Part shown: positions 1 to 12,786 of the stretch, one piece after another
Layout of the letters: each line of letters starts with the position of its first letter
Position numbering within the stretch: position 1 is the stretch's first letter
Source of the DNA: Cephalotrichum gorgonifer
Lineage: Eukaryota > Ascomycota > Sordariomycetes > Microascales > Microascaceae
NCBI GenBank assembly: GCA_900312665.1
Contig: ONZQ02000002.1
Span: forward strand, 1,209,363-1,273,362
Length of the DNA stretch: 64,000 nucleotides
Direction of reading: 5' to 3'
Position numbers and translations under genes: made by a program
The notes under the pieces: model-generated
What the model saw: only the letters and a program-made list of their open reading frames with translations
Told to the model about the DNA's origin: nothing
Databases searched by the model: none

Positions 1-956
1 GTTCCGGGTCCTCCGGGAAATCATCCCGCGTGAGGGCCCTAAGAATATTTCCCGCGCCTGTCAAGAGAGGTGTCAGCTTCGTCCTGCGAATAGGTGATTC
101 CCTTACGAACCTTCTGGGATGGATTTCGCGTCCGCCATAGCCTGCGGTGGCAAGGCCGGACCCAAGCCGATGCCAAGACCCGTGCCGGGTATAAGGCCCG
201 GTGAGACAGCTACGACGGTGCACTTTCCGGAAAGCTGGCGGCGCCACCAGTGAGCGCCGAGCAGCTGTGTAAACTTGGTGTCGGCGTAGACTTCACGGCC
301 GCCTGCTCCGGAGCCCGCCTTCATTTCGCGTTCGATAACTGAGGGATCCTCCACGATTCGAACAGCACCAGACGAAACGACCACGACTCGGGCCTGAGAT
401 TCGATCAATTTGTCCTTCAGGAGGTGGAGAAGGTAGTGTCCAGCTAGCGCCCATCTTAATTAGACTATCGCATACTTAATTATAAAAGGGGGGCAGGGGG
501 CGTTCGCACTCGAACTACCATCATTACTTACAGAGATGGTTGACAATGAAGCTCTCGGACCACTTGCTTCCAAAGCGATTCGCCTCCTCCGAAGGATTGG
601 TGATGGCGGCATTGAGAAGCAGGTAATCAATCTTTGTGGCGCCAAGCTCCGTGAGAACGTTTTGCGCGAACGACTTCACCTCGCGCAGGTTGCCCAAGTC
701 GAGCTGGAGTATGGAGACATTGTGCTTGGTGCGGTCATACGTCAATGCGTCGTACGAGCTCTTGGTGCGGGGAACATCCCGAGCGCCGAGGATGATTCTG
801 TACGGCTGGGCCTCCGTGAGGAGTTGGCGAACGGCCTCGAGACCCTAAAAAGGGTGTTAGCAGAGGTGGGGGTAGGACGGACCGGACCATAGGCGAACAT
901 ACCAGGCCCGAAGAAACGCCCGTGGCAACGATGGTTTTCGCCAGAGAGGTGGTCAT
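1..956 (-). CDS. Short-chain dehydrogenase/reductase, 3' end cut by window
   Basis: NAD(P)-dependent oxidoreductase of the classical SDR family, resembling fungal retinol-dehydrogenase-like and protochlorophyllide-reductase-like members; substrate unknown. Exons on the minus strand are 956-903, 844-532, 443-111 and 57 to beyond base 1, joined by GT-AG introns of 53-88 bases. The first junction rebuilds the Rossmann motif TGVSSGLG. Further seen are LNAAI (the NNAG position), VVVVSSGA with the catalytic Ser, and YADTK as the YxxxK catalytic pair, followed by VSPGLIPGTGLG. The last exon continues in frame and off the left edge, so the C-terminus is missing. There is no signal peptide or membrane segment, so the product is probably cytosolic. 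The family assignment is firm; the substrate is not inferable. Confidence 0.88.
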
Positions 957-1639
957 TGTCGCTAAGTTTAACCCTTTATGCGTACGGAAAAGCAGTTATA
1001 TTTGGACCAAGACCTATCAAGGTGAATTGCTAGATTTATATACCTTTACAACAGCCACTCCGGACGGACTTTGGGGTTAAAGGAGCAGGAAGTGAGAGGC
1101 GATTATTAATCCACGGACTTACCGGACGATCCTCCGATGATCTATTGGCGTTGATTGATCAACAGTATATTAGTTAATAATCAAGATTTGGAATAATACC
1201 TACACGTGGGACTAGGAAGGAGCCTTTTCGAGTTTGGACCTAGAAGGATTGATTGGCTAAAATGTGGAAGGTCAGATCGTCAATGAATAAATCCCGTACC
1301 CTCTACAAGGAAGAGATGACATCAATACGCTCCTGATACGCTGACACGCCAAGAATGGCGCAGGACGGGAATGGCTCCTCTTTGGGACAGGGGGTTTGCT
1401 TGCCAACCACGAATCATATCGAGATGATAGGCGGTAACCTTTCCTCCTAGGTACGAAGGATTCAACGCCAGGGCAACCCGACAACACAGCTTCAGAGTAC
1501 ATGGGAGGGAATATTTGCTTTAAATACGAGCATCCATCGCTCACAGTCCAAATTGCGGGGCTTACTCTCTGTTACATACAATTGAGCCCACTTCCGTCGA
1601 CATCGCGTCCATCAGAATAGAGCGCGCTTCTAACACACA
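957..1639. other. Intergenic, divergent promoters
   Basis: This gap of about 680 bases lies between the start of the minus-strand SDR gene and the plus-strand hemerythrin gene, so it should hold both promoters. The part at 1140-1200 is AT-rich. I see no convincing ORF, repeat or RNA gene. Confidence 0.5.
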
Positions 1640-2577
1640 ATGACGACGAAACTGTCAGCCGCCCCTTGGGCAGATGGTCCCTTTGACCTGATCACAATAC
1701 CCTCAAACCGGCTAGATGTGTGTGACAGACGGATGCCAAATCCAAATCTCAACCCAACAAAATCAGCGTGCATTTTCTGACAAGCATTTAGGGCTCTCTC
1801 GCCCACGTGTACTGCGCGTCTGAGATGGCGCACTCGCATAATGTCATCTTACGCGGGTTGAACGCCATTCTCCAGCAAGCCCCATTCGTACCCGTCTCCA
1901 CGGACGACAACTTCAACTCACAAGATGCGAAAGACCTGCTCTTCTACGTGCAATCCTGGGCCAAAATGGTGAACCATCACCACTGGGTCGAAGAATCCTT
2001 TATCTTTCCAGAGATTGAAAAGTTTGCAGGGCGACCTGGCCTCATGGATACGCCAAAGGATGAGCACGCGTTGTTTCACGACGGACTGGAGAAACTGCTG
2101 GCATACGCGTTAGCTACAAAACCCGACGAGTACCGGTGGAGTGGGCCTGGCGGCATGAAGGAGATTCTCGACTCATTCAGCAAACACCTAGCCGATCATT
2201 TGTATGCCGAGATCGAACTTCTGCTGGGCATGGGAGACTTGGACGGCGCTGGGTTGAAGCGGACGTGGGCGCAGGCCGAGAATCTCGCGAAGCAAACAGG
2301 GAATATCTCCATGCTGGTAAGCGTAATACGCATACAATACATGCCCCCATCCCACTCAGGGAAAAGGCTAACCAGAGTTGTGTCGCAGTACGACGTATTC
2401 CCCACGGTGCTCGGCTGCGCGGACAAGACTTTCGAGGGCGGAAACGAATTCCCGCCCTTGCCGTGGGTAATGCCCTACCTAATTAAGTACTGGTTTGCTG
2501 CTGGAAATGGTGCCTGGCGATTCAATCCTTGCGACTGGTGGGGTCGGCCGCGGCCACTGGCGTTTGGCCCTCCTTGA
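1640..2577 (+). CDS. Hemerythrin-like HHE cation-binding protein
   Basis: Predicted 263-residue protein of the hemerythrin HHE family, which binds a di-iron or related metal centre with His and Glu/Asp on a four-helix bundle. Exons are 1640-1717, 1792-2316 and 2389-2577. The first ATG is at 1640; joining at 1717/1792 gives the frame ending IPSNRLD-GSLAHVYCASEM, typical of the fungal family. The second intron (72 bases, GCTAAC branch point) is a multiple of three, so retention would not break the frame. Likely metal ligands are His42, the HHH cluster at 88-90 with Glu93/94, His118, His122, His158, His162 and Glu166. No signal peptide is seen. Family members act in O2, NO or iron handling, but the role here is unknown. 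Confidence 0.85.
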
Positions 2578-2616
2578 TAGCTGACTTCATGCGGTATTCT
2601 TTTGCTCTGCGTGGTG

Positions 2617-2622
2617 AATAAA
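2617..2622 (+). terminator. AATAAA polyadenylation signal
   Basis: An exact AATAAA lies 40 bases past the stop codon of the hemerythrin-like gene, a usual position for fungal 3' end formation. Confidence 0.5.
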
Positions 2623-2814
2623 GCGATGCTGGATGCCTTTGCTTCGTTGTTTCTTTTTCAGGAGTTCTGGGAAACTGTTCCCTAAGAATAGTTGTAGGTG
2701 TGTTGCTAGTAGCTATTTGACCCCATGCTGGTTGGTGCTGTGATGAAACTTGGCGTCATCTGCATCATGGGCACTGCTGGAAGTAAACCCTTAGGAATCT
2801 GAACCCAACTTTAA

Positions 2815-4091
2815 CTACAAATCGGAGTCCGAGTCCGAGTCACTATCTGATTGCAAGTCCTCGGGTCCATGTTCCCCGCGAGTGTCTAATCTCATAGAGA
2901 ATGCATTATAGATGCCGGTCTCAGCTGACCGTCTAGCCTCGCCACTCACCATACCGCTCCTCCGCTTAACCACATGCTCGGGGCGGAACGGAACAGAGAT
3001 GACGTAGTAGTCAATCACGCCCGGCTCCGTCTCGTCGCGAGTCCACGTCTCCCCATTCCACGTGCTGCTTCCTCGCCATCCGCTCACCTCGCAATTTGCA
3101 CCCGTAGCGTCGGGGTACAGCACCACGCCGTCCGTCCTCTTGAAGAACCACTTCTCGCGCATCTGCCTTGCAATCGATTCAACCTGCCCCTTCCTCCGGA
3201 CCGTCGACTCAAGTTCGATGTGCGTCTCCCTCACGCTACTCGGCATCACCTCGTTAATCCGGCGGATCCATTGCGCTTCAAACCTCAGCGGCTCGTCCGA
3301 CTCCCAGTACCACCAGTCAGCCTATTTCTTTACAGTTAGCCTACTAGATTGCCAGGTAAGGAGGATGCATCACGTAATGGGTGAAATAACGACGAGTATT
3401 GTTGCAAAGGGATGGCATACATGTCGGATGGTCAATGTGAGAGTGCGAGGATATATTCCCGGTCTCTCCAGAAGTCTCGAAAGATCTCCTTGCTCAAGCT
3501 TCCACATCTGCGCAAACACCCTTAGACCTGCGATCTCAACTCTGTCGTTGCCCGTTTGGGTCGTGTTCTGCGACTGTTGGATGCCCAGTCCCGCCGTCCG
3601 TATAGAGTCAAGCGGAGAGCGATAGTGGGGTGGACAGCGATTGGGATGGGTAAGGTAATGGACCTTTGGGGTTAACAAGTTTAGACTAGGTTCGATTGCT
3701 CAAAACTGAAACGGTCTAGAGGGTGAGACCTTACCTGCTCTCGTAGCAGGACGGGCAAGAACCAAGACTCAGCATAGACGGCGCGGCAAGTTTGCAGCAA
3801 AGCGGTATCGGTCCTGCGTGGAGCGAAGTAGGATGGTCTCGTGTAGCAGGTTGCTTTCTCATAGCGCTTGTCCGGCGATGGGTCCGGGTAGTCGGTCAGG
3901 GCGAAGGAGAAGATATGGCTACGCACCTCGGCTGGGAGCACAGAAAATAGGGCGGAGTCATTCTGTAGAGTAGCTGAGGTGGATAGAATCTGGGTGTGGA
4001 GTGGTGTCGTCATCGTTGATGCAGCTGATTGAGAGTCCGACTGTCGCTTTGTTGGGATTACAGGTCGTATATGGCAGAGGAAGACGTTCAT
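2815..4091 (-). CDS. F-box-like / 2EXR-type fungal protein
   Basis: Predicted 368-residue protein from exons 4091-3735, 3663-3421 and 3321-2815 (introns of 71 and 99 bases). The N-terminal half holds an F-box-like pattern (FSVLPAEVRSHIFSFAL, then LLQTCRAVYAESWF), common in large fungal families named F-box-like, 2EXR or DUF7730, which are thought to mediate protein contacts. The middle contains ADWWYWESDEPLRFEAQWIR, and the end is an acidic Ser-Asp repeat tail. An inner ATG at 4013 would give 342 residues and cannot be excluded as the true start. Exon junctions rest on frame continuity. The specific role is unknown. Confidence 0.75.
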
Positions 4092-5311
4092 GTCTAGTTA
4101 CAGGTAATTTCATGCGGGGGTTTGTGCATCAGGTGAGTACATGTATGGATAACACTAGGCAGCAGCGTCAGTAAATTATAGAGTTTCCTGAATTGCGAGT
4201 GACAGTCCAATCTGTCACGACTTTGTGTAACAACAAGGAAAATTCATAACCAAGCAGTGTTCATACTGGAGTGCACAGGGATCGGTTATTTGTATGGGCC
4301 TAATTGTTTCCTCGTCTATCATACTGCTTTCGCTACTTACAGCTGTGGTTTAATTGCTGTCCTGTGGTGTTCGAAAATTGTTGGCACCATTAGTCTTGTC
4401 ACTTGCTCCTGTCACTTGATATCTGTGGTTCAGAGAGGCAGGCATTGAGCATATGTGAGAAATGCATGCTCGCCGGTCCCTGACCATAAATCCATCTTCA
4501 CGCATTACAAAGCCTTGATAGGGGCAGTAGCTCGTCTTCTAAATACACATGTATTTCCCCACATGAAGTAAGTCATGCCGTTGACCCCTCAGGCTTGGAA
4601 GCGAGGTCCAATTTTGGTAACTCCGGTGGGAGGCGGGGATTCGTGTGGGATCTTGATCCTGGTGGTTCTCCACCAAGGGTACGTACCGTTCCCATCCGGT
4701 GGGCGCTCAGCTGGGCGGGTTGTCGGGGACGCACCAGTTATCGGCCGTTCATGCGACCCAGTAGGAGTACGAGTGGAGCCGAGTGAGTAAGAGCGTGTTC
4801 AGTGGGACGGATACTTACTCGTACTTCATTTTGGTGGGATCTTAGCAATTTTTGGATCCCTAATCCTAGTGTTGAATCTCCACCCCTGCTTATGCTTGGC
4901 GAAGGATGGCGGGGGATGCGGGGGTCTGGGCAGAGGGATTGGGGGAGGATTTGGGGGCCAGCACGGCGGGGAAGTATATTGAAGGGGGATTGATGTGCTG
5001 AGTGGGAAAAGCAGCTCCTGTCAAAGGAAACTGGTTCCTGTGCTGCGGACATAGTTTTAGGGAGAGCAAGTCTGAGGTGCGTGGTGCTCGAGTACGCCTT
5101 CATTATAGATGGCAAGCTCTCCCGCCGCAGAAGTGTGGGAAATCGCCACATAGGACTCAATAAGGGCTCTGCGCCTCTTGCGTTGCTATTCGGGGGAGAA
5201 ATCCAAACTTATGGGCTCCGGATATCTGGCCATGATAAAAAAAAAAGCTCTCTAAGCCGGATGTCATATTGACTATAGACACACAGGACAACACCATGTT
5301 GTTCATTTCTA
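4092..5311. other. Gene-free interval, GC-rich middle
   Basis: About 1.2 kb between an upstream gene start and the 3' end of the glycosidase gene. The stretch 4575-4990 is G-rich on the plus strand and has an open minus-strand frame (4738-5160) with no recognisable domain and skewed composition. A 10-base A run sits near 5237. I see no supported gene. Confidence 0.4.
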
Positions 5312-6922
5312 TTACAGGATCGTTACTTCGAATGCAAACGCTGTCGTCGGGTCGCTGTGCTTCATCGTGATTCTCAACCGCCCTTGCTCCAACACCTGCT
5401 TAGTGTCGCCCAGGTCTTCTGGTCCATCAACCTGCTTGAACCGGTCCCCATCCGCGACACTAAAGGCAAGGGTCTTCACTTTCACATTATCAGAAGCAGG
5501 AAGTCCGATAATATCTACCGCCCAATCACCTGGTCGTGAGCGTGTGCCAGCCAGAACCCTGATGACGTCCCCTTCCACCGTCGCGTACACATCCAATAAC
5601 GCATCCGGGGTTGGCATGGTCTTCAGCCGTTGTCCCTTCATGGAGGAGCCATAGTACTTGTAAACTTGGTACTCCGCCAGTGGCCAGTACTCTCCTCCTT
5701 CAATAGCATACTTCTCAGTCCCAGCGTCAGGTTTGCTTAGAAGTCCTTAGAAACATCAATAGGCATCCTAAAGAAACAGAACGAGAAATATGAAAATGGA
5801 ACGTACCAGCTAAGAAGTCATGCAGAGCACCCGCAATAGCCCAGTTGCCTCGCAAACCATGGGCATTCTCACGCTCAAGTCCAGCGATCCACCAGGCTCC
5901 GGCCGACGGAAGCTGCTCGCCATACACGGCATACTCGTTGATGTTGATGTCCAGCGCAAGGGCTGGCGGGATGTTGAATGCGGTTACGAGATCGCGAAAC
6001 GAAGCCGTAGTCTTGGCCATGTCTGTGCACTCCTCGCCTCCCTCCATATGCCACGACCATTGATCAGGCAAAGTCTGTGGCTCCTGGGTGACGAGAGACA
6101 AGAAGCCCGTCCACCAATTGTGAGACGCAGACGGAATGGCCGACATGCTTGGGCCCGTTATTCGCACGGACGGAAGAATTTCTCTGTCGGAATGTTAGAC
6201 TATGGTTTTTGAACGCTGGACAATATGACGAACCTGATCTTGTGATACGTACGAGACCACATCGTGAGCCACTGTTCCTTCGGCCGATTCCAGAAGAACT
6301 TGAGATCTGGCTCGTTCCAGATATCGATAACTAGCCCTTCCTCCATACTGTATGCTAGTACGTCCGCCAGGGTCGCTTCTAGGAAAGAATCCCACCTTGA
6401 CCAGTTACCTCCATCTCCAGGATACTCGAAGTCCTCGGGCTGCCCACCATCGGCACCCCACGCTGCAGGGAGAAGATAGATAAACTTCCCTCCATGTTCC
6501 CGCGTGGTATGGTAGTTGCTGAGTGCGGAGGCAAAACGTGCCTTGCTTGTACGTCAGTCGCAATGCCTGGTGAGCGAGATCGAGGAAGGATCACTTACTT
6601 TATAGTCTTCGATGCTTCGTGCAAACCCCACGGTGCTTGGAAGCTGGGAGCCACCTCCTCTACCGTAATTGAATCCGATATCCTTATAAAAATGGTCCGG
6701 TATCTGGTCGGGGCGGTCTGGTATACCGTACAAAATACCAGAAGCAAGATGCTGAGGAGGCCCTGTCTTTACACTCAGATCTACGGTGGCTACCCCCGTA
6801 GCAGCTGGCTTTTTTTCTTCGACTTGAGAAGGCAGGCTTCGCAGCAAGGACATGTATTCGTCTATTCATAAAGTCAGCGCTCAAGTGTCTCAATTTGACT
6901 ACAGCATCGCCTTACCCGGCAT
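5312..6922 (-). CDS. Clan GH-A glycoside hydrolase, GH39-like
   Basis: Predicted 462-residue retaining glycosidase from exons 6922-6916, 6861-6599, 6541-6234, 6183-5807 and 5745-5312; all junctions keep frame. The catalytic barrel shows VIDIWNEPDL with the likely acid/base Glu167, and DININEYAVYGEQ with the likely nucleophile Glu276, the two-glutamate pattern of clan GH-A. AWWIAGLERENAHGLRGNW follows, then a beta-rich C-terminal domain. No signal peptide is seen with the tiny first exon (encoding M-P plus one base); an unseen upstream exon could alter the N-terminus. It lies head-to-head with a sugar carrier across 444 bases, suggesting joint control and intracellular cleavage of an imported glycoside. 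The exact family number and substrate are inferred only weakly. Confidence 0.8.
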
Positions 6923-7366
6923 CTTGTGAATATGGCTCTTCCTAGAGACACAGGCTGCTTGGGATGTATCAACCAAGTTCTCGGTAGCCTTTGTAGGCTC
7001 TCCTAAGTCGGCTATAAATGGGAACCAGGGCCTGGGTCCACTGTAATTCTCCGGTGGGATGCCCGGTGGGAGACTCCGCGCTATTGGTTTGCGATCCACT
7101 CTCGTCCTACCCACTTTCCTCTGTCAATCTAGACTGGTCAAAACGCGTTGCTCTAGGGTACTTACATCGCATGCACTTCCCCATGGGGACGCAGTCTAAA
7201 CCCGGGTTGATGTTTGCGGGGGTGGATACATAAATACAACCCTTGGCCGCCACCAACAACAAACAAGACAACTTCTCTCATGGCCATTGCTTTCCTCTGC
7301 GTTCACTCCTCGTTCATGCCAAAACTTTGACCATTTAGCCCCGTTCCCCCTTGTTGGTAACTCATC
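6923..7366. promoter_or_regulatory. Divergent promoter of glycosidase and sugar carrier
   Basis: A 444-base region between two divergent starts. It holds a TATA-like element (CATAAATA, about 7229-7236) 130 bases before the carrier ATG, and one GCGGGG hexamer near 7216 fitting the carbon-repressor CreA consensus SYGGRG. Both motifs are short, so function is inference; the shared promoter arrangement itself is seen directly. Confidence 0.45.
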
Positions 7367-9128
7367 ATGGCCCTTTCTTCAGAAGCCGAAGAAAAGCCTT
7401 CCACCGTCAATTATGTCGAGGCAGAAGATGTCGATCCTTCGTCTAAAAAGGGATGGAGTCACACCCTAGGCCAACAAGGTGCCGACATCGATCGAAACAT
7501 GACAGTATGGCAGGCCCTTAAAACATACCCTGGGGCCATTGCATGGTCGTTCCTTCTTTCCTCTTCTATCATCATGGAAGGCTACGACATCGTTCTCATC
7601 GGCAACCTCATGGCTCAGCCTTCCTTCCAGAGGGCATACGGTGGCTGGTACGGTGAAGCGCTTGGTTGGCAGGTCTCTGGTCCCTGGCAGGCTGGACTGG
7701 GCAACGCGACTGCGATAGGAACCATCTTCGGCGCGTTTGCTAATGGCTGGCTGACGGAGAAATTCGGATATCGCAAGACCTTGGTGGCGTCCCTCGCTGC
7801 TGTCACCGGCTTTATCTTCATCACCTTCTTCGCCCAGAATCTCCCTATGCTACTTGTCGGCTCCGCTCTCTGCGGGCTACCATGGGGCGTCTTCGCGACA
7901 ATGGCACCAGCCTATGCCTCCGAGATCTGCCCCATGGCACTTCGAGGCTATCTCGCGAACTACGTCTGTCTCTGCTGGGCATTGGGCCAGCTGATGGCCG
8001 CCGGGGTACTGTTCAGCTTCGAGAACAATCCTACGCAGTGGGCTTATCGCATCCCCTTCGCGTTGCAGTGGATATGGCCGATCCCGCTGATGATCATCCT
8101 CTGGTTCACTCCAGAGTCACCCTACTGGCTCGCTCGACACAGCCGCCTTGAAGAAGCGAAACATGTTTTACGGCGCATATCGGCAAGGGGGTCGACGGAC
8201 GAGGACACTCTCGACAAGCAGCTTGCACTCATTGTCCACACCAATCAGATCGAGAGCGAACATGCGAGCGGAACCAGTTATCTCGACTGCTTCAAGGGAG
8301 TCAACCTTCGCCGAACCGAGATTGTCTGCATGGTCTTCATCGCTCAGAACACAACCGGCGTCGGGATAGGTGGCACGCCCACGTACTTTTTCCTCCAGGC
8401 CGGCGTTGATTCAAGTAACGCCTTCAAGTTCGCGACTGGCGCCCTTGGTCTTGCCTCTGTCGGCGTCATCATATCCTGGGCCCTCATCTACCGCATCGGA
8501 AGACGGACACTCTATGTTTGGGCGTGTGCATTCTGCTGTGGGCTGATGCTCCTCATCGGAATCCTCGCTACCATTCCTCAAACCCAGGCCGTGAGCTTCG
8601 GACAAGCTGCCCTGGTACTTGTATGGGAGATTATATTCTATGCAAGCATTGGTCCTGTTTGTTACGCCATCATTGCTGAGATTCCGGCTGTTGGTGTTCG
8701 AAACAAGAGTATCTGTTTGGCCCGCATCGCATACTACATCACACAGATTATCAACAACACATACGGCCCGTACATGATTAACCCCACCGAGGGTGACTGG
8801 AAGGGGAAAGTCGGCTATTTCTGGGTGAGTTAATGGGGTTTCTCTTCTGCCCATGCCTCGTCTAATCAGTGCTATAGGCTGGATTGTCGTTCTTGACCTT
8901 TGCTTGGACCTTCTTCCGACTGCCAGAAACAAAGGTAAATACAATCCCTTGAGAGATACACGACGAACACCTTGAAATATTGACACCTGGGTATCGTGGT
9001 AGGGCCGCACCTTCGAGGAGATTGACATTCTGTTTGCAAACAAAATTTCCGCAAGGAGGTTCTCGAAGACAAAGGTCGATGCGTACGCAGACCGTGAGAA
9101 TCGCATTGTCAAAGACGCCGGCGTTTAA
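7367..9128 (+). CDS. MFS sugar carrier, maltose-permease type
   Basis: Predicted 546-residue proton-sugar symporter of the MFS, close in pattern to fungal alpha-glucoside/maltose permeases. Exons are 7367-8824, 8878-8934 and 9003-9128. About 12 membrane segments can be traced. Family motifs seen are GYDIVLIGN in helix 1, NGWLTEKFGYRKT between helices 2 and 3, FTPESPYWLARHSRLEEA before the central loop, YRIGRRT in the second half and RLPETKGRTFEEID near the end, the last formed across the third exon junction. It should sit in the plasma membrane. Its divergent partner is a glycosidase, and a transcription factor gene follows tail-to-tail, fitting a small sugar-use group. The precise substrate is not readable. 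Confidence 0.9.
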
Positions 9129-9503
9129 GGCCAGGATCTTTCACAAAACCGAATACAGTTCCATATTAAGAAGGATTGTGTTAGCAGTATGTAATTGGAT
9201 TGGTCTCACGGTGTGTCAGGACCGCCGAGTTAGTGTTAAGTATATATATCCCATTGCTCGAATATATTCTATCGCCACTGTTTTACCGTCAATTATATGT
9301 ATATCAAGTCGCTGGTAGTCTCATTATAAAAGAAGCAGCACCCTTAAGGTACAAACTCGCTCCTCCCTCGACGTAAGGAACTAACTTCAAGAAGAATACA
9401 TGTGACAGCAAACCGATCCGTAAAACTCCTGCTTGCAAGTTCCGATATGTGTTCTTCTTTCTCAGCCAATGGACTCTATCGGGATTTTATCAGTTTAACC
9501 CTC
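9129..9503. other. Convergent 3' intergenic region
   Basis: 375 bases between the ends of two converging genes. It is AT-rich around 9235-9310 (several TATA/ATAT runs), as expected for shared 3' ends. No gene is seen. Confidence 0.5.
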
Positions 9504-12500
9504 TCAGCTCGGACAGCCATTTGCTATCAAGCTATCTTGCCCCCCACTCAGCCGACAGTAACGCTCTTCCATCGCTTCGAGTATATCAACATACTGCCTT
9601 GTCCGTCCCCAAGCTATGCTTATCGCACCAAGGATCTTTCTCCCCTCCTTTAGAATTCGTGCTGGGCCAGCCGGTCCGTAGATGTCACCTACGCCAGTAA
9701 TGAACGCCCGCATAGTTGTTCGTCTACCGGATCTCACAAACAACTGGACCATTTCGTCATCATTTGGCCGGTCTAGACGAATGAAGGTTGGCTCTGGGTC
9801 GTCCATGTATAGTGATTCTCGCCGTGTCGGCTCATTAACGTCGGCTGGGAATGCATCTGTGGCTCGCTGAGAAGGCTCCTCCCCCCCCGGGGTCTCTTGC
9901 CTTGAGACACTTCCGCTTCTGATCCCATTTTCTGTGTTACTCCCATATGGATACGGGTCGACAACTCGAGTTGAGTAGTAGCTATAAGCCCAGAGAGATA
10001 AAGTTGCGAGAAAAACTGAAATTGGCTCATAGAACGCCATTGTGGAATAGCGACGAATGTGCCAGTAGAAGCAGCCAGCATGTAATGCTACCAACCTGGC
10101 CTTTGGCTAATTGGCTGTTAGTAAGTATTCCAGGATTTGGAGGGAAGAAGAACTTACCTCGTCTCTCTGAGCCCATTGTAGAACCTCTTGTTCCGCCTTG
10201 AAAGTCTGCTCTTGCGTTGGACGGCAGGTTCGCCCCTTAGTAGCTGTCTCGGGGGTTACAGCAGATCGCGCGAGTGTCATCATACCCTCGTATGGAGCGA
10301 GAATAACTACACGAGATAGGTGTAGGTGCATAACAGTTGGATGCTCTGCTCCTGACAGGCAAGCTATCGTGGCATTTGCAGCCCAGTGCAGGGTGTCTAC
10401 GCAGTCCATGGCCGCGTTTCTCCAAGTTGACAAGTCGGACCTGATGTCGCGGGAGGTGCTTCTGTTGGCGTCAACGGAAATCATAGGGCTCTCCCTTCGA
10501 TCTTCGGACGGGTCCCATGCGACGAGAGGTCTATGGAAGAAGCTCTTGAGTTGGAAGACTTCTCTGTATACCCCATGGAGCAGAATCACACGGCTGAATT
10601 CTCCAAGGTCGGCTTTGACGCGCCTATCCCTAAAGATCTGATGTACAGCTGTAGTGAGCGACGGGTTTCCTGGGAACGTGTTAGTCGCTGAACAGCCACC
10701 AACTAACCAATCATTACATACTTTCTGTCTTCTCATAAAGACTTTTCCAGTCTCGTCCACTTGCGGCGGCCCATAAACCATCATGAGGGAGATTACTCTG
10801 AGCAACTTCTAGGGGAAGGAATGACTCGGTTCCAAAATGGTACGCTGTCATGCAATCCAGAAGCTAGACCAGTAGTATAAGTATCAACACGCTTAAATAC
10901 TGTCAGTACAGCGAGTTCTCACCCATATAGCGTAGCCCAAACGTCTCTTGGTCTCATCTGCGACCCATAATATCCACTTCTGCTCCTGATCAGCAGTATC
11001 CCAGCTAGGAGTGTTGTGTCCGTCAGATGGCCGCAACAATTCTTCCAACTCGACTAGTGCTACCAACTCTCCGCGCCGCTTCTTAGCCATCATCTCCAGG
11101 TTTGGTAGGCCGGAGTATAAATTCCCAACCTGAGCCAGGATGAGAGCTTGAATGAAGCCGAGGTTACCAATTGTTTCCTCCTCTTTCTCTTCTTCTGCCT
11201 GGAGCACTCGTCGTAGAAATTCGTACATGGGTCTCACGCAAGCCCAAATCTCTTGGGATTGGGTGTATTGGCAACCGATTGCTGACATAGCGATTGTCAA
11301 CGCTAGGTATCTGTTGTTAACGAAGGTTTGCTCGTGGACAATTGGGAATATGGGTGCGAATCTTTCGAAGAACAGAGTGACGAAAAAGTTGAAATGATGG
11401 ATAGTTGGAAACTCCGACGAGACATATTGAGGGCGGTGATCGTTCGAGTTTAAGCATAACTGACGGAACCTATTATGGACAAGGTTGTAAAAGTCCAAGT
11501 CCATGGTATGGTTAACTTCTCGATCTAGGGCGTTAGGCAACACAACGTGGGTCAAATCGGGGAATGTTAACGATCCCTTGCTCGCGGAAGCTAGGCTCGG
11601 GTCCTCTGACACGGGTGGGAGAGCATGACAGTTGTAAACTCGAGATAATGTCCTTCTCCGACTGGTGGAAGGAACTCGGCCCCCATCTTTGCTAGTAGCG
11701 TAAAGCCCTCCTTTCGTTGCACTAGGAGGAAGTGGGTTTAATGGCGACTGGGAGAGGGGAGAGACTGTTGATGCTGCTGCCTGGGAGACAGACGAGGGGG
11801 TTCGGCGTGGTCCCCAATCATCCCGTGGTGTGCCTGAGCTCCGAGGGCTATCGCTGGGAAATGTGTCTCGCATCGGCGCCAGGTTGGGTGGGGGTCTTGA
11901 TACTCCCTCTGGAGTGGTATAATCGATCCTTGGTGAGCCATTCATCAGAAGCCAATTTGTCGAAAAGTCCATGGTATAATCATATCCCGAAGAACCTGAC
12001 ACAGCTGGTTCAGGTGCTGTAAAGGACTCCTCTATTTGGAAGAGCCGTGACTGTGTCTCTGCGTGCTGCCGGGGGTCATGTTGAAATGCCGGGGTGGCGG
12101 AATCATAATGCGGTAGCGATTGGTTATTTTGCAGGGAGGGCACCAGAGGTATTGTATCGGTCTGGTCATGCCCCACCCGGATATCCTCCCTAGCCTGTCC
12201 ATACAGGCCCGGGCTTTCTGGATTCTGCAATCGTGGTTGATCACTTGAGGCTTCCCCTGGAAGTGGGACACCCTGCTGTTGGATATCATAACTCAACGGA
12301 GGTACGGGCGTGTCGGACTGGACTGGGTTGAAGCCAATAGAGGCTTGACAACGGCGTCGGGGTTGTCGTTTGCCAGGGTAGATGCAAGCTAGCGACCTTG
12401 CAGTACATCTCAGGCAGGGCAGAGCTTTTGTGCACTTCTCTCTCGCTTTGGCACACTCTAAGCAGGCGCGCTGCCCAATAGCCTGGTCGCCTGTGGAGAC

Positions 12501-12786
12501 ACTCGCCGCAGGCTCTCTGCTTGAGTCATTATGAATCGCTGTATGTCGAGCAAGGATATCGCTGAAACCTTTATTAGAACGTCGCAACTTGGACTGATCT
12601 TTGTGCTTACCTCCTGGCAAATCTCTTGTGGCACACAGAACATGAGAATCGCCTGTGGGCATCGTGGCCGAGTTGGTGCCTCCTCAAATGCTCTGGCCGC
12701 CTGAAGCTGCTTGTGCAAAGATGACATTGGAGCTTTGCATCGTCCTTCCACAGCTGCTTGTCCAGTCCGACTTCTGGAGCAGCCAT
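9504..12786 (-). CDS. Transcription factor, two C2H2 fingers plus Zn2Cys6
   Basis: Predicted 1023-residue nuclear regulator from exons 12786-12611, 12561-10923, 10863-10722, 10669-10158 and 10106-9504, all frame-consistent. The ATG at 12786 is the first in frame. Two C2H2 fingers lie at residues 21-41 (CxxC-x12-HxxxH) and 49-69; the second is completed only by splicing out 12610-12562. A Zn2Cys6 binuclear cluster follows, with cysteines 92, 95, 102, 108, 111 and 118 and a basic tail PGKRQPRRR. The middle is long, Pro/Ser-rich and disordered. The C-terminal half matches the fungal-specific transcription factor domain (around FFVTLFFERFAPIFPIVHEQ and LLDCMTAYHF). Its position beside the glycosidase/carrier pair makes local control plausible but unproven. 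Confidence 0.9.
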
